A model generated the notes under the pieces. That model was given only the letters and a program-made list of their open reading frames with translations. It searched no databases and was not told where the DNA came from. Both the position numbers and the translations under genes were made by a program. Below are positions 44,544 through 56,000 of a stretch of 64,000 bases of DNA, one piece after another; positions within the stretch are counted from its first letter, which is position 1, and every line of letters starts with the position of its first letter. The DNA is from Lepraria neglecta (taxonomy: Eukaryota > Ascomycota > Lecanoromycetes > Lecanorales > Stereocaulaceae), in NCBI GenBank assembly GCA_033220425.1, contig CM065647.1:2790001-2854000 (forward strand), given 5' to 3'.

Positions 44544-45744
44544 GTTTGGAAAGTGGAAAGGTCAACGTCAGCATCTGCTCATGGTAGAAAGGCAGGTATC
44601 TGTGTATTTCTCCGGCGTGCTGCGGATAGCGGCGCAGGATGTTAGCTCCTAGCATTATTGACAAGCACCAAAATTATGACGAGGATTATTCGGCACTTAA
44701 GGCTGAAACCCGAAGACCGATTCAGGGTCCAATCAAACATGGCTCGCGAATTGAGTTTTAGCAGGTTCAATGCTCTCCTTTCGCATTCGAAGTCCATCTA
44801 TTCAGCTCCTTTCCATTATTCAAAAAATTGGTATTCTCAACTCAAGACGTCGACAGAAAAGCCATAGAAGTTTAATTAGGGAAGCTGTAACCCGCCAAAC
44901 ATGAAGATGAAGCTTTCACAGAGTCCCGTTCCGAGTCTTAGGTCTTTTTGTCGCCCGCGAGTGTGGCTTTTTTAGTCCACGGCTCACCAGCATGACAGCT
45001 TCACATGGATTGGGCTCGTGGGAGCCAGCTCAGGCAGAAGCTGAGAGCTCGTCATGTTAGCACTCAGACATTCATGGGAAAATCTATCAACTATCAATAC
45101 TCGATAAGATCCACGCTAGATTAAAGCTTTGAAAGATGTGGAGGGCGACCAACAATTATTGGAACAACAGTGAATACCAACCCTTATCGCCGCAAATAAC
45201 AGCCGGCTTCACACAGGCTCATAGGCTAAAGTATGCGGCTAGGATAAAGTACAAGCGCGTGGGTACTGTCTAGCGGGCCGAGCAAGACCATTTTGAACTT
45301 TGAACCCCTCGTTGCTCAAAAGCAAAAGAGAAAATCAGAAACAACGCTGCAGCAGCTCAAGCTCCCTTCGATCAATCACATCGCGCCGCTGTCAATTAGT
45401 GTCTCTAACAACGACCGACCAATAAACATTGGCGCTCTCGCTGGACGGGAATGGCACATTCTGTCCCCCAATCCTGGATCCCTCGTGCTCTTCCCACAAT
45501 CTCGAAAGATTGCCCGTCAAATTCAACTATCAGCCCTGCCATTGTGGGGACTTGCAGCTTGCAGCACGCCTTTGCAGCACTGCATACGTGCTATGAAATC
45601 ATCGGTCTCGCCCCGCGAGCATATGACCCTTTTGCGATAAGCCGCCTTTCAAGGTCGTGTCTTCCGTCGCCGCTTTCTAATAATTGTGATATTGTCAATA
45701 CCACCCCCGCCTTGTGATTTGGCCTAGGAGCATTGAAGTCAAGC
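44544..45744. other. 1.2 kb intergenic
   Basis: The Sec14 gene reads left and the methyltransferase right, so promoters of both are here. The open frame at 45293-45640 has no start context or motif and is probably leader sequence. Confidence 0.55.
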
Positions 45745-47269
45745 ATGGCCCAAATCCCAGAGAGAACTCCAAACATGGAGGGACCCTTGGAGGCAGATCC
45801 CGATGTGAGCGCTCCCATCAACTATAGACTTCTTCGTAATGGAGCTAACCATAAATCAAGCTCTACGATGGCTCAGATTCTAGCCTTGGTGACGAGGTGT
45901 AAGGCTTTTCATCCATCACTGTCCAGCCAGAAGGTCAATTGACACGCTGACGGTAGATCGAAATACACTGCATCGTTGACGAGTAGCATTGAGCGATATC
46001 CAATCGAAAATGGCCGCAGGTATACGCCACAAGCCACATTACAACCATTTCGACCTTCACTAACGTCATCTTGTCTACAGATACCATGCGTAAGTGCTGT
46101 TGGGCCTATCATTGCCAACATTCTGGGACTGATCACCCTGGTTGTTTAGCTTCAAGGATGGAAGTTAGTCTCCCACCAGCCTCTCTACAGCTACGAAAAA
46201 TTAACGTCTCGTGATTTAAAGGTTATGTCATGCCAAACGATGAAGTAATTCACACAATGTGGTCTCTCGCAATTATGTTACTAACTTTCGTTCAAGAGCG
46301 AACTGGACCGTCTCGATCTGACCCATCAAATGATGCGTATAACATTGGGGAACAAGCTCTTTCTGGCTCCCATCGACAAGCCAAAAAGAATACTTGACAT
46401 TGGAACCGGAACCGGGATCTGGGCCATCGAAATGGGTGATGAGTATCCAGACGCGCAAATCATTGGCACCGATCTGGCTCCGACTCAACCTACTTGGTAT
46501 TTCCAGTCTCCCGCCTGTCAACTGTATTGACGCTTAATAACGGCAGGGTACCCGCCAACGTCAAATTCGAGATCGACGATGCCGAAGAGCCTTGGACATT
46601 CCAACACAAATTCGACTACGTGCACGTTCGGTATCTCACCGCTGCCATTGTTGATTGGCCAAAGCTAGTACGCCAGGCCTACGACGCAACTGAGCCAGGT
46701 GGATGGGCGGAATTCGCGGACTTTAATCTCAAGTTCTACTCTGAAGATGGATCTCTGAAGGAGGAGCAGCATCTCCAGAAATGGATTACTTACTTTCTGA
46801 ACGCTGCCGAAGACTTTGGACGAGATCCTTCGCCTGGGTCGAAGCTTGAGGGCTACATGAAAGAAGCGGGCTTTGAGGATGTTCAGCATGAGAAGTATAG
46901 GATGCCGATTGGACCATGGCCCAAGGACAAGCATTTGGTAAGATACATTCCAATCAACCAGGCTGTTAGCTTTGAGTAAAGAAGGGTCTAAAAGCTAGAA
47001 GCTAACACAAAGCTAGAAAACCATCGGAGCGTGGAACTTGGTCCAGTTGGAAAACGGACTTGAGGGATTTACTCTGCGTCTCTTCACAACAACGCTGGGT
47101 TGGAAAGCCGAAGAGGTACAAGTCTTGCTTGCGAACGTGCGTAAGGATATCAGAGATCCGAAGATCCATTCGCAATTCGATTTGTAAGTCCGAACAAAAC
47201 TCTGCTTGATTAAGGGATGCTAATACCCGGACTCCCAGCCATGCTTGTTACGGACGAAAGCCCAAATAG
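45745..47269 (+). CDS. LaeA-like SAM-dependent methyltransferase, ten exons
   Basis: Exons 45745-45804, 45861-45898, 45957-46019, 46081-46089, 46150-46163, 46222-46244, 46297-46496, 46547-46937, 47017-47183, 47239-47269 total 996 bases and 331 residues, all in frame. Two exons are only 9 and 14 bases. The junction-built segment ENGRRYHAFKDGSYVMPNDE is the family's N-terminal signature. Then DRLDLTHQMMRITLGNKLFL, motif I RILDIGTGTGIWAIEMGDEY, IIGTDLAPTQPTW, VPANVKFEIDDAEEPWTF, YVHVRYLTAAIVDWPKLV, PGGWAEFADFNLKFY, and IGAWNLVQLENGLEGFTL in the C-terminal region. Members include LaeA-like proteins acting in the nucleus on secondary metabolism and others that methylate small molecules; which applies is not clear. 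Confidence 0.92.
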
Positions 47270-47856
47270 ATGAGCAAAAACCCGTTGACGTCGATGGTCA
47301 GATGTGTAGTATTTGGGCTTATGGTGGTATTGTGATCACTGGATACATATGATCTTGTACGGCAAAGCGAAAGGCATGACTTTACCAAATCTTACGAGTG
47401 TCTTACCTCTACACAGCTTCGCTTACATTCAGGCCCTTCCTTCGTTGACAACTTGGAACGTGATTCAGTAATGAGATATCTCCCAATTCCAGATTCCAAT
47501 CATTCGAAAGCCTAAGATAGTCCGGAGCACTATGGATGAGAGGAGATCAGTAATCTAACATGCTAGGTGCAAAGCCGTGTGAGGAAGCACTGAGAATGTT
47601 TAAAGCAGAGCTTACCTTCGGGATGACGGAATATTAATACACATTTCCCGAAAAGGAAGGTCGAACAAGTAAACATCACGTAACAAGGGAAGAGTATATA
47701 GGTAGACTATACCTTTCCCAAGGCATTCGAGTCTGACTAAAAGATACCCATCTTCGTAAAACCCGTCACCCCCTAAAACCCTTCAAAGGCGGCCTCAGAG
47801 TTAGAGTTACCACCACCCACTCCCCCCCACAAATCTCCACAATCCAACGCCCCTCC
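47270..47856. other. 0.59 kb intergenic
   Basis: Between two rightward genes. A pyrimidine-rich run (47805-47856, many C) leads into the aminotransferase ATG, the usual fungal core-promoter look. Confidence 0.5.
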
Positions 47857-49431
47857 ATGAACATGTCCACCGCCTTCGACGTGTCCAAAGCCCGGTCCCA
47901 CTTCCCCGCCCTCCAGCAAGACCACCAAGTCTACTTCGACAATGCCGGCGGGAGCCAGGTCCTAAGCACAGTCGCTTCTTCGTACGGTTGAACCCCTCAA
48001 TTACGCGAGCGTTATTATTGTACTGCTTCTACCCCCACCTTACTGGATACTTTACTTGTTTCATAGCTGGGCCCTTTGCTAATCTCGGAGTGGCACAGGG
48101 TGAAAGATTATCTAGAGGAGACGAATGTGCAATTGGGCGCCAGCTACAATGTCGCCAAGCAATCTACAGATATCCAGGATAAAGGCTTGGAAGCAGCTGC
48201 GAAGTTCATGGGTGCTGAGGTCGATGAAGTCGGTATGGCCCTCCTCCTGCTTCCCCTCCTCCCCCTCCGTCCCCCCTCTCCTCACAACCAATCTTGCATC
48301 CATCACCCCCAGCTGACAGCTCTCCCATCGTGTTCCAGTAATCGGCCCTTCAACAACCCAACTCTTCTCCAACCTCTCCCAAATCCTCTCCCTCCCACCC
48401 CACAGCGAACTAATCCTCTCATCCCTCGACCACGAAGCCAACATATCCTCCTGGGTCCGTCTCGCCTCTCTCCATTCCCACACAATAAAATGGTGGACAC
48501 CCTCCCCCTCCTCTCCAATCCTCACGCCCTCCAACCTGCGCCCCCTATTATCAGAGAAGACAGCGCTAGTAACATGCACGCATACGAGTAATGTATTAGG
48601 TACGATCCATGATATCAGGGCGATAGCGGAAGAGGTGCATAAGATACCGGGCGCGAGGTTGTGTGTGGATGGGGTGGCGTTGGCGCCGCATCGGGGGGTT
48701 GATGTGCGGGCTTTGGGGGTGGATTTTTATTCGTTTAGTTGGTATAAGGTGCGTTCGAATTCTCCTCACCTTCCCTGATTTCTGCCTCTGTCTTGAAGCT
48801 GCAGCGGGGTGCTAATGGCATGGTGTGTCTATAGGTCTACGGTCCGCACATAGCGATCCTCTACGCCTCGAGGGAAACACAAAAGACGCTGGGGTCGCTG
48901 GGGCATTATTTCCACACCGGCCAGGACTTGAGCACGAAACTTGGGCTTGCGTCCGCCAGCTACGAACTCGTGGCTGCTATTCCAAAGATAGTGGACTATT
49001 TCGGACCTGATAAGCAGAAGACGTGGGAGGAGATTGCGGAGCATGAGGAGAGGATACAGGCTATACTGTTGGATTATCTGAGGAAAAGAGAGGATGTCAC
49101 GATACATGGTGTAGCGGAGGCGGACAAGAGGCTACGAGTACCGGTGGTTAGCTTTACGGTCAAGGGAAGGAGTTCGAAGGATGTAGTGGAGGCGATTGAG
49201 GGGAGGAGTAATTTTGGGTGTCGGTGGGGGCATTTCTATAGTAAGAGGCTTGTGGATGATTTGTTGGGGCTTGAGGGGTGTGATGGGGTCGTGAGGGTTA
49301 GTATGGTACATTATAACACTGGTGAGTCGCCCTGTGGGCTTGGTGCTTGTGGGTGGAATTGATAGCTGACAATGCGTGCAGAAGATGAAGTCAGGAAGTA
49401 TGTGGAGGTGTTGGACGAGGTGCTGTCATAG
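47857..49431 (+). CDS. Class V aminotransferase (cysteine desulfurase-like)
   Basis: Five exons (47857-47981, 48099-48232, 48339-48748, 48835-49321, 49382-49431) give 401 residues. Start MNMSTAFDVSKARSHFPALQ. PLP-fold markers: YFDNAGGSQVLSTV (substrate and PLP phosphate), GASYNVAKQSTDIQDK, VIGPSTTQLFSNLSQ, ILSSLDHEANISSWVRLA (the DHEAN motif of class V), TALVTCTHTSNVLGTI, LCVDGVALAPHRGVDVRAL (PLP-contact Asp) and DFYSFSWYKVYGPH, where the Lys after FSWY would form the internal aldimine. The cofactor set is complete. No Cys loop typical of true desulfurases was seen. The substrate is unknown; fungal relatives are uncharacterised. No breaks. Confidence 0.92.
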
Positions 49432-49784
49432 GAGCGTCTAGAACAGTACAAACAACGGGCAACGAAAACCCTCCTCTGTGAGAATGCTGCAATCATAAGT
49501 ATGCCGTGCTATGCGCTCACCGAGAGCCTCTGCTCTCTCGTAATCGTGAATTCGTCCTCCTCAAGAACCCGGCTAAAGCCCCCTGTCATCTCAATGCATC
49601 GGTACCGCATGCCAACCTTATTCGTCATCGCCCTCCGCGTCTGCATCCCCTAGGTTTGAGGTAACATTCCATTCGTCACTGAGTAGACGCTGGTTCGGTC
49701 CCGGGGAGGTTGTGTCACTGGGGCTAGCTTCGTATGGGTCCCCGCAAACTCGAGCACGACATCCCCAGCCACCTCAAACCAAAC
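49432..49784. other. 0.35 kb intergenic
   Basis: No gene recognised. Confidence 0.5.
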
Positions 49785-50871
49785 TCAATCGTCTGGCTTC
49801 GGTTGCTTCGGTCGTGGTATACAATACACGTAGGCCATGTCAGCCATGCCCTCCAGTCTCAGTCCAAGCATTCGGTAGTGCCTCCGCCCGCCTCTTACCC
49901 TGCACGTTGTCACCGCGGCGTCAACAACCTCGAAAGGTAGATCAGGATGGACTTTGAGACGCTGAGAAAGGGCGTGATCGAGGGCGGAGGTCACGGGGCC
50001 GCCGCCATGGGATTGGAGGTCGAGCTTTATGACCACGACGTTTGATAAGTGAAATTGTGCCGAGGGGAGTGTCGGATCCACGATGTAGTCCAGGATCTGG
50101 TGGCCAATGAGATCCGCAGGGTCAACGCCCACTCCGTCATACTCGATTTATTTTCTGCCGCGAGGCATGTCGGGCATATCGAAGCTCCAGCCATTTTGTT
50201 TGTCTTCGTGATATACGTTGATGAGATCATTGCGCCTATCTGCAAGCTTACCCAATGGCACCACATAATGGGACCAAAATTCGCGTTCGACTTCCTTAAG
50301 GCGGAGAATGCCCACGTAAGCGGCTATCGGGTCCCTGGTGTTGGCTATGGTGCGAGATATGATGAATGCTTGAATGGGGAGCCGCCGTAGCCTTTCCGAG
50401 GTGGGTATCCTTGCGGTGATAAGCCTTGAGGAGGGTATTATCCTGGCGGACGTTGCTGATATCCTTCTGCTGATTGTCAATAATTCTGTGTTTGGGCCGA
50501 AAGCAATGAAGCTCACGAGGTAGAAGTGCTCCGTACTGCGGTGAAGAGCGGCCTTGCGAAGGTGTGGTAAGTATGCTTGGTATGGATGGTGTCCTGAAAC
50601 CTGTTTGTACGGATGGATTATAGTAGGTGCGTCGAAGTTCTGATGATGGAAGTCTGGAAGTGGTTGGGAGAGAATCTGTAGCATTGTTGACTAGAGAGCA
50701 CCGTGGCTGCCGTACGTGATCACTCACCAGAAGGCAGTTATGTTCCAAGATCCCCATCGGGAAGGTACACGTTAGAGCCTGTACCGTGCACAGCAAGAGT
50801 TCGAAAACGGAGCTTATTGCTATGAATGCCATGCTAGTCATAATACGAACTTCCTCGAATACTAATACCAT
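49785..50871 (-). pseudogene. Unknown protein, decayed
   Basis: From 50684 the complementary strand has 178 codons of Arg/Ile-rich sequence that becomes clearly protein-like near AYVGILRLKEVEREFWSHYV and LADRRNDLINVYHEDKQNGW. A TAA (50150-50148) follows MPRGRK, and the same frame continues IEYDGVGVDPADLIGHQILD, YIVDPTLPSAQFHLSNVVVI and VRGGRRHYRMLGLRLEGMAD to a stop at 49785. One nonsense codon thus splits an otherwise open frame of about 300 residues. Upstream another frame (50871-50680) has a Ser/Pro-rich TDSLPTTSRLPSSELRRTYY that may be the N-terminal part. No domain recognised. Confidence 0.5.
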
Positions 50872-50933
50872 GCTTCACCTGTTGCCACATTTCACTTTGG
50901 AAAGTTCGTCTACCTTCTGACAAGGCCCAGAAG

Positions 50934-51158
50934 TCATATCTGTGTGAATGTCTCTGTGGGCACCAAGTTCGGGGGCAGCTGGTGTTTGGCATTTGTCCGA
51001 AGCTTGAAAATCTCATCTCTGTCGTGCACATCACCCGGTCGATTCATCTTATATCTGTCGTCGAGAGGCCGATTCAGGTTGAAAACCTCCCTGTGGCAGT
51101 AGGGGCACTCCCTTTTGACTAGCCGGCTCTTCGGTCTGGATGGGCTAGCGACTCTCAC
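50934..51158 (-). pseudogene. Possible zinc-finger-like fragment
   Basis: A short complementary-strand frame reads KRECPYCHREVFNLNRPLDD and continues DVHDRDEIFKLRTNAKHQLP. CPYC could be the first half of a zinc knuckle but no second pair follows. No start is visible and frames around it are closed. Possibly a remnant; may be chance. Confidence 0.3.
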
Positions 51159-53078
51159 AGAGCCGTTGGGAGCACCAACAGGGTCTCTCTCCCTCCGTCA
51201 TTCTTCTCTTCTTTTCCCGGTTCATCGAGCACGTTGTTCACTATATCTGACGGGCTTGAGGTCATTCATCCACTTATGAAAGCTTCAGGTGGATCTTTTT
51301 CTTTCTTGCCTTCGGTAATCTCGTTGTCCATCTCAGGAGGCCTTGGGCTCACGACCCCGGTCGCGAAGTCTCGAAAACCACGTCCGCCACCTTTGCAGAG
51401 ACTGTGGTTCTAAACCCATTCGCAAAATGATGTAGAAGGTGTTCTCCCTCCCACGTTGGCACCTCTAACTCTGGTCCCTCCCCGTTGTTCCCTTCTCTGT
51501 TGTCTTCCCCATCGTTGACCCCATCCACTTCGCCGTTGCCTTTTCCGTCGTCCTTTTTCCCTTCCTGCCCCAATTGTTAGGCGACCTGGTGTCGCTTTTT
51601 CCAGTGTTTGTCGAACACAAGCATCATCGAGCTTACAGGACAACTGTTATAGTCGTGCACATCCCTACAGAAGATGTACCCAAATTTGTTCATGGAATGA
51701 AGTCAAACCAACGACAAGCCATTCCGCACCTCCTGGGCGATTGTATTTGCGTCGGGCAAAAGTTGCTTCGACAATCTTCGATCGATTGGGCACCCTATGC
51801 AAGATGTCGAGTCGATATTGCAAGACTGGATCCAAGGCAATAGTGGTTGGGCATCCCGGAGCCAAAGCAACGATGTGGACGGTAGCTCCCGCATATTGTA
51901 AACAGCTGCAGCACTCCATTACTGTTGTAGGTATTATAGTAGAGGCAGTAGATGATCATTTGCACCCGAAATGAACCTTTTCCCGGTTTCTTCTGACATC
52001 ACTAGCTACATAAGACAGGCAGCCGATATCTCATTGACCCGATCATCTCACGGAACATGGCCGGGAAGCAAACAAAAACTGTTAGGCGTAGTACCTAAGG
52101 CATTTTAAGGCAAATCTGAGATCTTGGAACCGCAGAACCTGGATGGGGGTCCTCGGAAATGTCAGAATGGCTTCCACAACGCACGTCATCCGGGCGACGC
52201 TAATGCCTTGCCGAGTCATCCTGCTATCTACCACACGCCAAGCAGTATACAGCCTCGTCTAATCCGAGAACGGAGGGACTACTCGGACAAGTCCAGAGAA
52301 TGCCATGGGTAAGACATCCGTTCGATTGATTCAACGAACTAACACATACCGACATACCACAATCTCCACACATTCCCAATCAGGCACGGAGCAGGTTTCA
52401 TGTATGGCACTCGTTTGGATCTCAATGGATGCGAGGATAGTGACAGCTGACCAGATTGGAAACCATCGAGGTGCTTATCACGCATATTCTAAATGGCGTA
52501 CTTCGGAAATATCAGCAAAGACCCCATGCACACGTCATCCACGTGAGGGTCCTCACGGCTAAAGCTACTGTTCGCTCTGCAGGGAGCCCGATCGATCATC
52601 GAAGTCGACTGGGTGGACTACAGCCTCGTCTGATAGCGTTTGCTCGGACAGAATCCGAAGACCCTACGCAGAAGATATCTGTGAGATCGATACGAGCTTG
52701 TCCACGAGCAGGATAGGATATCCACTCGCCTACATCCGAGCTCAGATTAGAAGAATTTCATGTACATCCAGCAATCCACCTGATCAGATCTGTTCCCAAC
52801 CGGACATTCCCACATCCGAAACCATCACGGCGATCAGACTACCGCGGCCCAAGACCAAGATTCATCATGGCTTTGTCAATTCTCGGCCGAATATGTACGT
52901 GCGAGGCTATTGTTCCCTTTCGCCATACCCTGACTTGCAAAAGTCAAACACCTGCTTCTAAAGCCAGGCTTGGTATTCCCTCCATCATCTCGCCCACCCT
53001 CCGTCATTCTTCTTTCTGTATTCTGTTTCCTATGGGAAATAAACCTCAAACTCACAAATCAAGGTACTCCAGAGCAAT
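51159..53078. other. 1.9 kb without a supported gene
   Basis: Several small open frames on both strands, none with a motif. A diverged direct duplication lies at 52126-52310 and 52485-52690. From about 52960 the sequence is CT-rich, as expected for the promoter of the next gene. Confidence 0.5.
52126..52690 (+). repeat. Diverged direct duplication of about 190 bases
   Basis: Blocks at 52126-52310 and 52485-52690 share runs such as TCGGAAAT-TCAG followed by ACGTCATCC, and later TACAGCCTCGTCT then CTCGGACA. The copies are about 350 bases apart, many differences, same orientation. By-eye alignment only. Confidence 0.5.
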
Positions 53079-56000
53079 ATGGCTGGCCTCGACACCTCTC
53101 TAAAACTGATCACCGAAGGCTTTGCGTCTTTCTTGAACAGAGATCCGTCGTATGATCCTATTGAGGATCCAACAACAAACGCCAACCAACGAAAGCCTGC
53201 AAAGGAGCGGAGCTCAGCATCTACTCAGGAGCTAGCTTCAGAGTCAGCAACTGCAAATGAGCCGGCGATCGAATCTCCAAAGACAGCAATCCATGTGCCA
53301 ACTGAGGCATTGGCAAAAGATCCAGCACTAGAGCCTGCTAAAGAGTCCTCACACGAGTCCGCTTAGGCCTCGTCTAAGGAGCCTACCAAAGAGTCTCCAC
53401 CGGAACCTGTAAAAGAGCCCTCACAAGCATCCTCACAAGACCCGTGGTATGTCAGATCCCTGACGTCTTTACAGGAGTCTTCGCAAGTGATTACGGAGAA
53501 AATTACACAGCAACCACCGGAGAACTTCAAACAGCAGCCTGTAACCACACTTCTACAATCGGCTCCGGAACAGCCTTCAGAACCCAACGCCCGAACCCTT
53601 GCACAGAAATCTTCGCCGGAGCCTGCCAAAGGATCTGTTCCAGAAGGCACGCGAGGGTCTGCACAACCGGCTGCAGAAAGCTCAAGACATGTTATACCAA
53701 AATTCACACCAGAGCCGGCAAATGAACCAAAGTTAGAGTCTACCATCCCGTGCCAAACAGGACCGATGAATGAGCCTGCACCACAACGGCCAGAGCAATC
53801 GACATCGGGACTCGTCGAAGAGCCTGCACAAGAACTAGCTGGAAAACCTAATTTAGACTCTCTAATCGATCCAGAGCTTCTGAAATTATCTACAGGTCAG
53901 CCTGCAACAACTCCAACACTGGAGCCTGCCAAAAAGTCTCTGTCGGAGCCTACTAAGGAAACTATTCAAGGGCCTGGAGGCGAGCCTACATACCTTAATG
54001 TGCAGACGATCCGTCCAGACACTCCCAAATCTAACCCCGAGGAGCACCCTGCCAAAGACTCTAATCAAGAGCCCGTAAGCGAGTCTGCACAACCAAAAGC
54101 TCAGCCTATCTCTCCAGAAGCTTCCAAATCTACGCCTGAAGAATGTCTGCCAGTCGGCACCCGAACGCCGTTACAGGAGACTCCGCAGCCTGAGCTCAAA
54201 GAACTTTATCCAGCCAGTGTTCAAGCTTTCAGTCAAGAGACTTCACCACACAAGCGTAAGCTCGAGGCTATTCTAGAAGCCAAAGACCAAGCATCCACTC
54301 AAGAGCTTCGACGCAATAAATTCGAAAGTCCTTCACAGGCTTCTACCCAAGCATTAGCCCAAGAGGCACCTCCCACCAAATCCGAGCCTTCTCCTCAATC
54401 AGACACTCGGTCGTCTCATCCAGAGGTTTCAAAGAGCGATCTCGAAAACCTTTCAGATTACATCAATCAAGAATCCATCACAGAAGATCCACAAACCAAA
54501 CCTGAGTTTCCTGTACTTGATTTCGAAGTATCTTACCACGATGCACTGCAATCTAAGCCTGAACTAGCACCATCGTCAGCTGACAACCAAATGACTGGCC
54601 AAGAAGCAGCGAATAATGTAGAGGCATTATTGCAAGCCAGCATCCATACGTCTCCTCAAGAGGCTCCACAGCAGGGCCTTAGGGCACTTCATCCAGCCAG
54701 CGTTCAAGATTTCTCTCATGAGGCTGAACAGCCGAAGGTCGAACCGCCTTCGACATCCGAGATCCCGTTTGAAAAAGCTGTCGAAGCCAAGGCCGAAGCA
54801 CCTACGCAAGACTCAACGCACCAGACTTTGCAACTACCTTTGCGACCAAAAGCCGAGACACCTTCGCAGGATAGTCCGCATGTCGAGGCTGAAACAAGCT
54901 CACAGGAGCCATCGGGAGCGATCCCGCAACCGTCTCTGCTATCCGACACCCAAGCTTCCTCACAAAATACACTTCAAACCAAGTCTGAAGTACCTTCAGG
55001 TGTACCCTCGCACCAGGCATTGCAGCAACAGTTGCAGCCTACTCCTTTGGATCCTACACAGGAACCTACCCAGAAGGATACTGAGGCACCAATAGAAGAA
55101 CGCTCACAGTTACCTTTGCAACAGATTCCACAAACCGATGTCCCGAAGGCTTCACAAGAGCATGCCGAGACCAATACCGAGGCAGCTTCAAATGAGACCT
55201 CGCCATTCAAGATGGTCGTCACGCCTCCATCAAGCCCGGTAAATGGGCGCTCAATTAACGAACCCATGGACTCAGCGCCAAGTGTGACCGAGAGTCCAAG
55301 TATTGACAAGTCAGTCGTGGACCGAAAAGACCAAAAAGATACAAGCACTCCCCAGCCAGCAACAGAACAAAAAAATACAACACCCCCACAACCGACGACT
55401 CCAATGAGTACCCAATCAACGTTCAAGGAGGATGTCTCATCCACCCCCGGACTTCAGTCAGCGGCGGAAGTCAGAAGGGTGGTGTGGCTGCCAAGGCTCT
55501 TCAGAACCGGCCTACGCAGGAACAGTCTGCTTTTGATTCTTTCAAGAGTCTTTGTGCTGCTCATGGTTTGTTGAAGAGGCCTGCCGGCTTGCGTGAGGGC
55601 GATGTGGTCGAGGGGATTAACGACGATGCGACCCTCCTGTAAGTCATTGGACCTACTTTCGACAAGTCATTTTGAGACGGTAGGGCATATGATACTAATA
55701 TAATTACTAGTCGATTCTTTTATGCCCGTCAATGCGACGTCTCCGGCGCCCACAAGCAATTCAAAGAAGCCTGCCATGCACGTGACATCAATCAAGTTTG
55801 CAATGTCTATGAAGAGATGGACGTCCACGCCTTCGAGGAGACAAGAATGCTGGTGAGTCATCATTGCGGACTCCCTTGCTATCATGGACTAATCGAGCAC
55901 CACAGTATCCCCACTGGGTTGGTCGCCGCGACAAAAAAGGTCAACCACTCTGCATGTTTGACATCGCAAAAGTCGACTCGAAGACCATGTCCGCCTACCA

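Noticed and set aside
48076-48591. A 171-codon open frame in the aminotransferase gene
   Set aside because: It runs through an intron in a wrong frame; the spliced product has the DHEAN and YKVYGPH motifs.
53363-55444. Open frames of 125-156 codons on the complementary strand of the repeat region
   Set aside because: They come from the biased codon use of the Pro/Glu/Gln-rich frame; they have no start context and no similarity.
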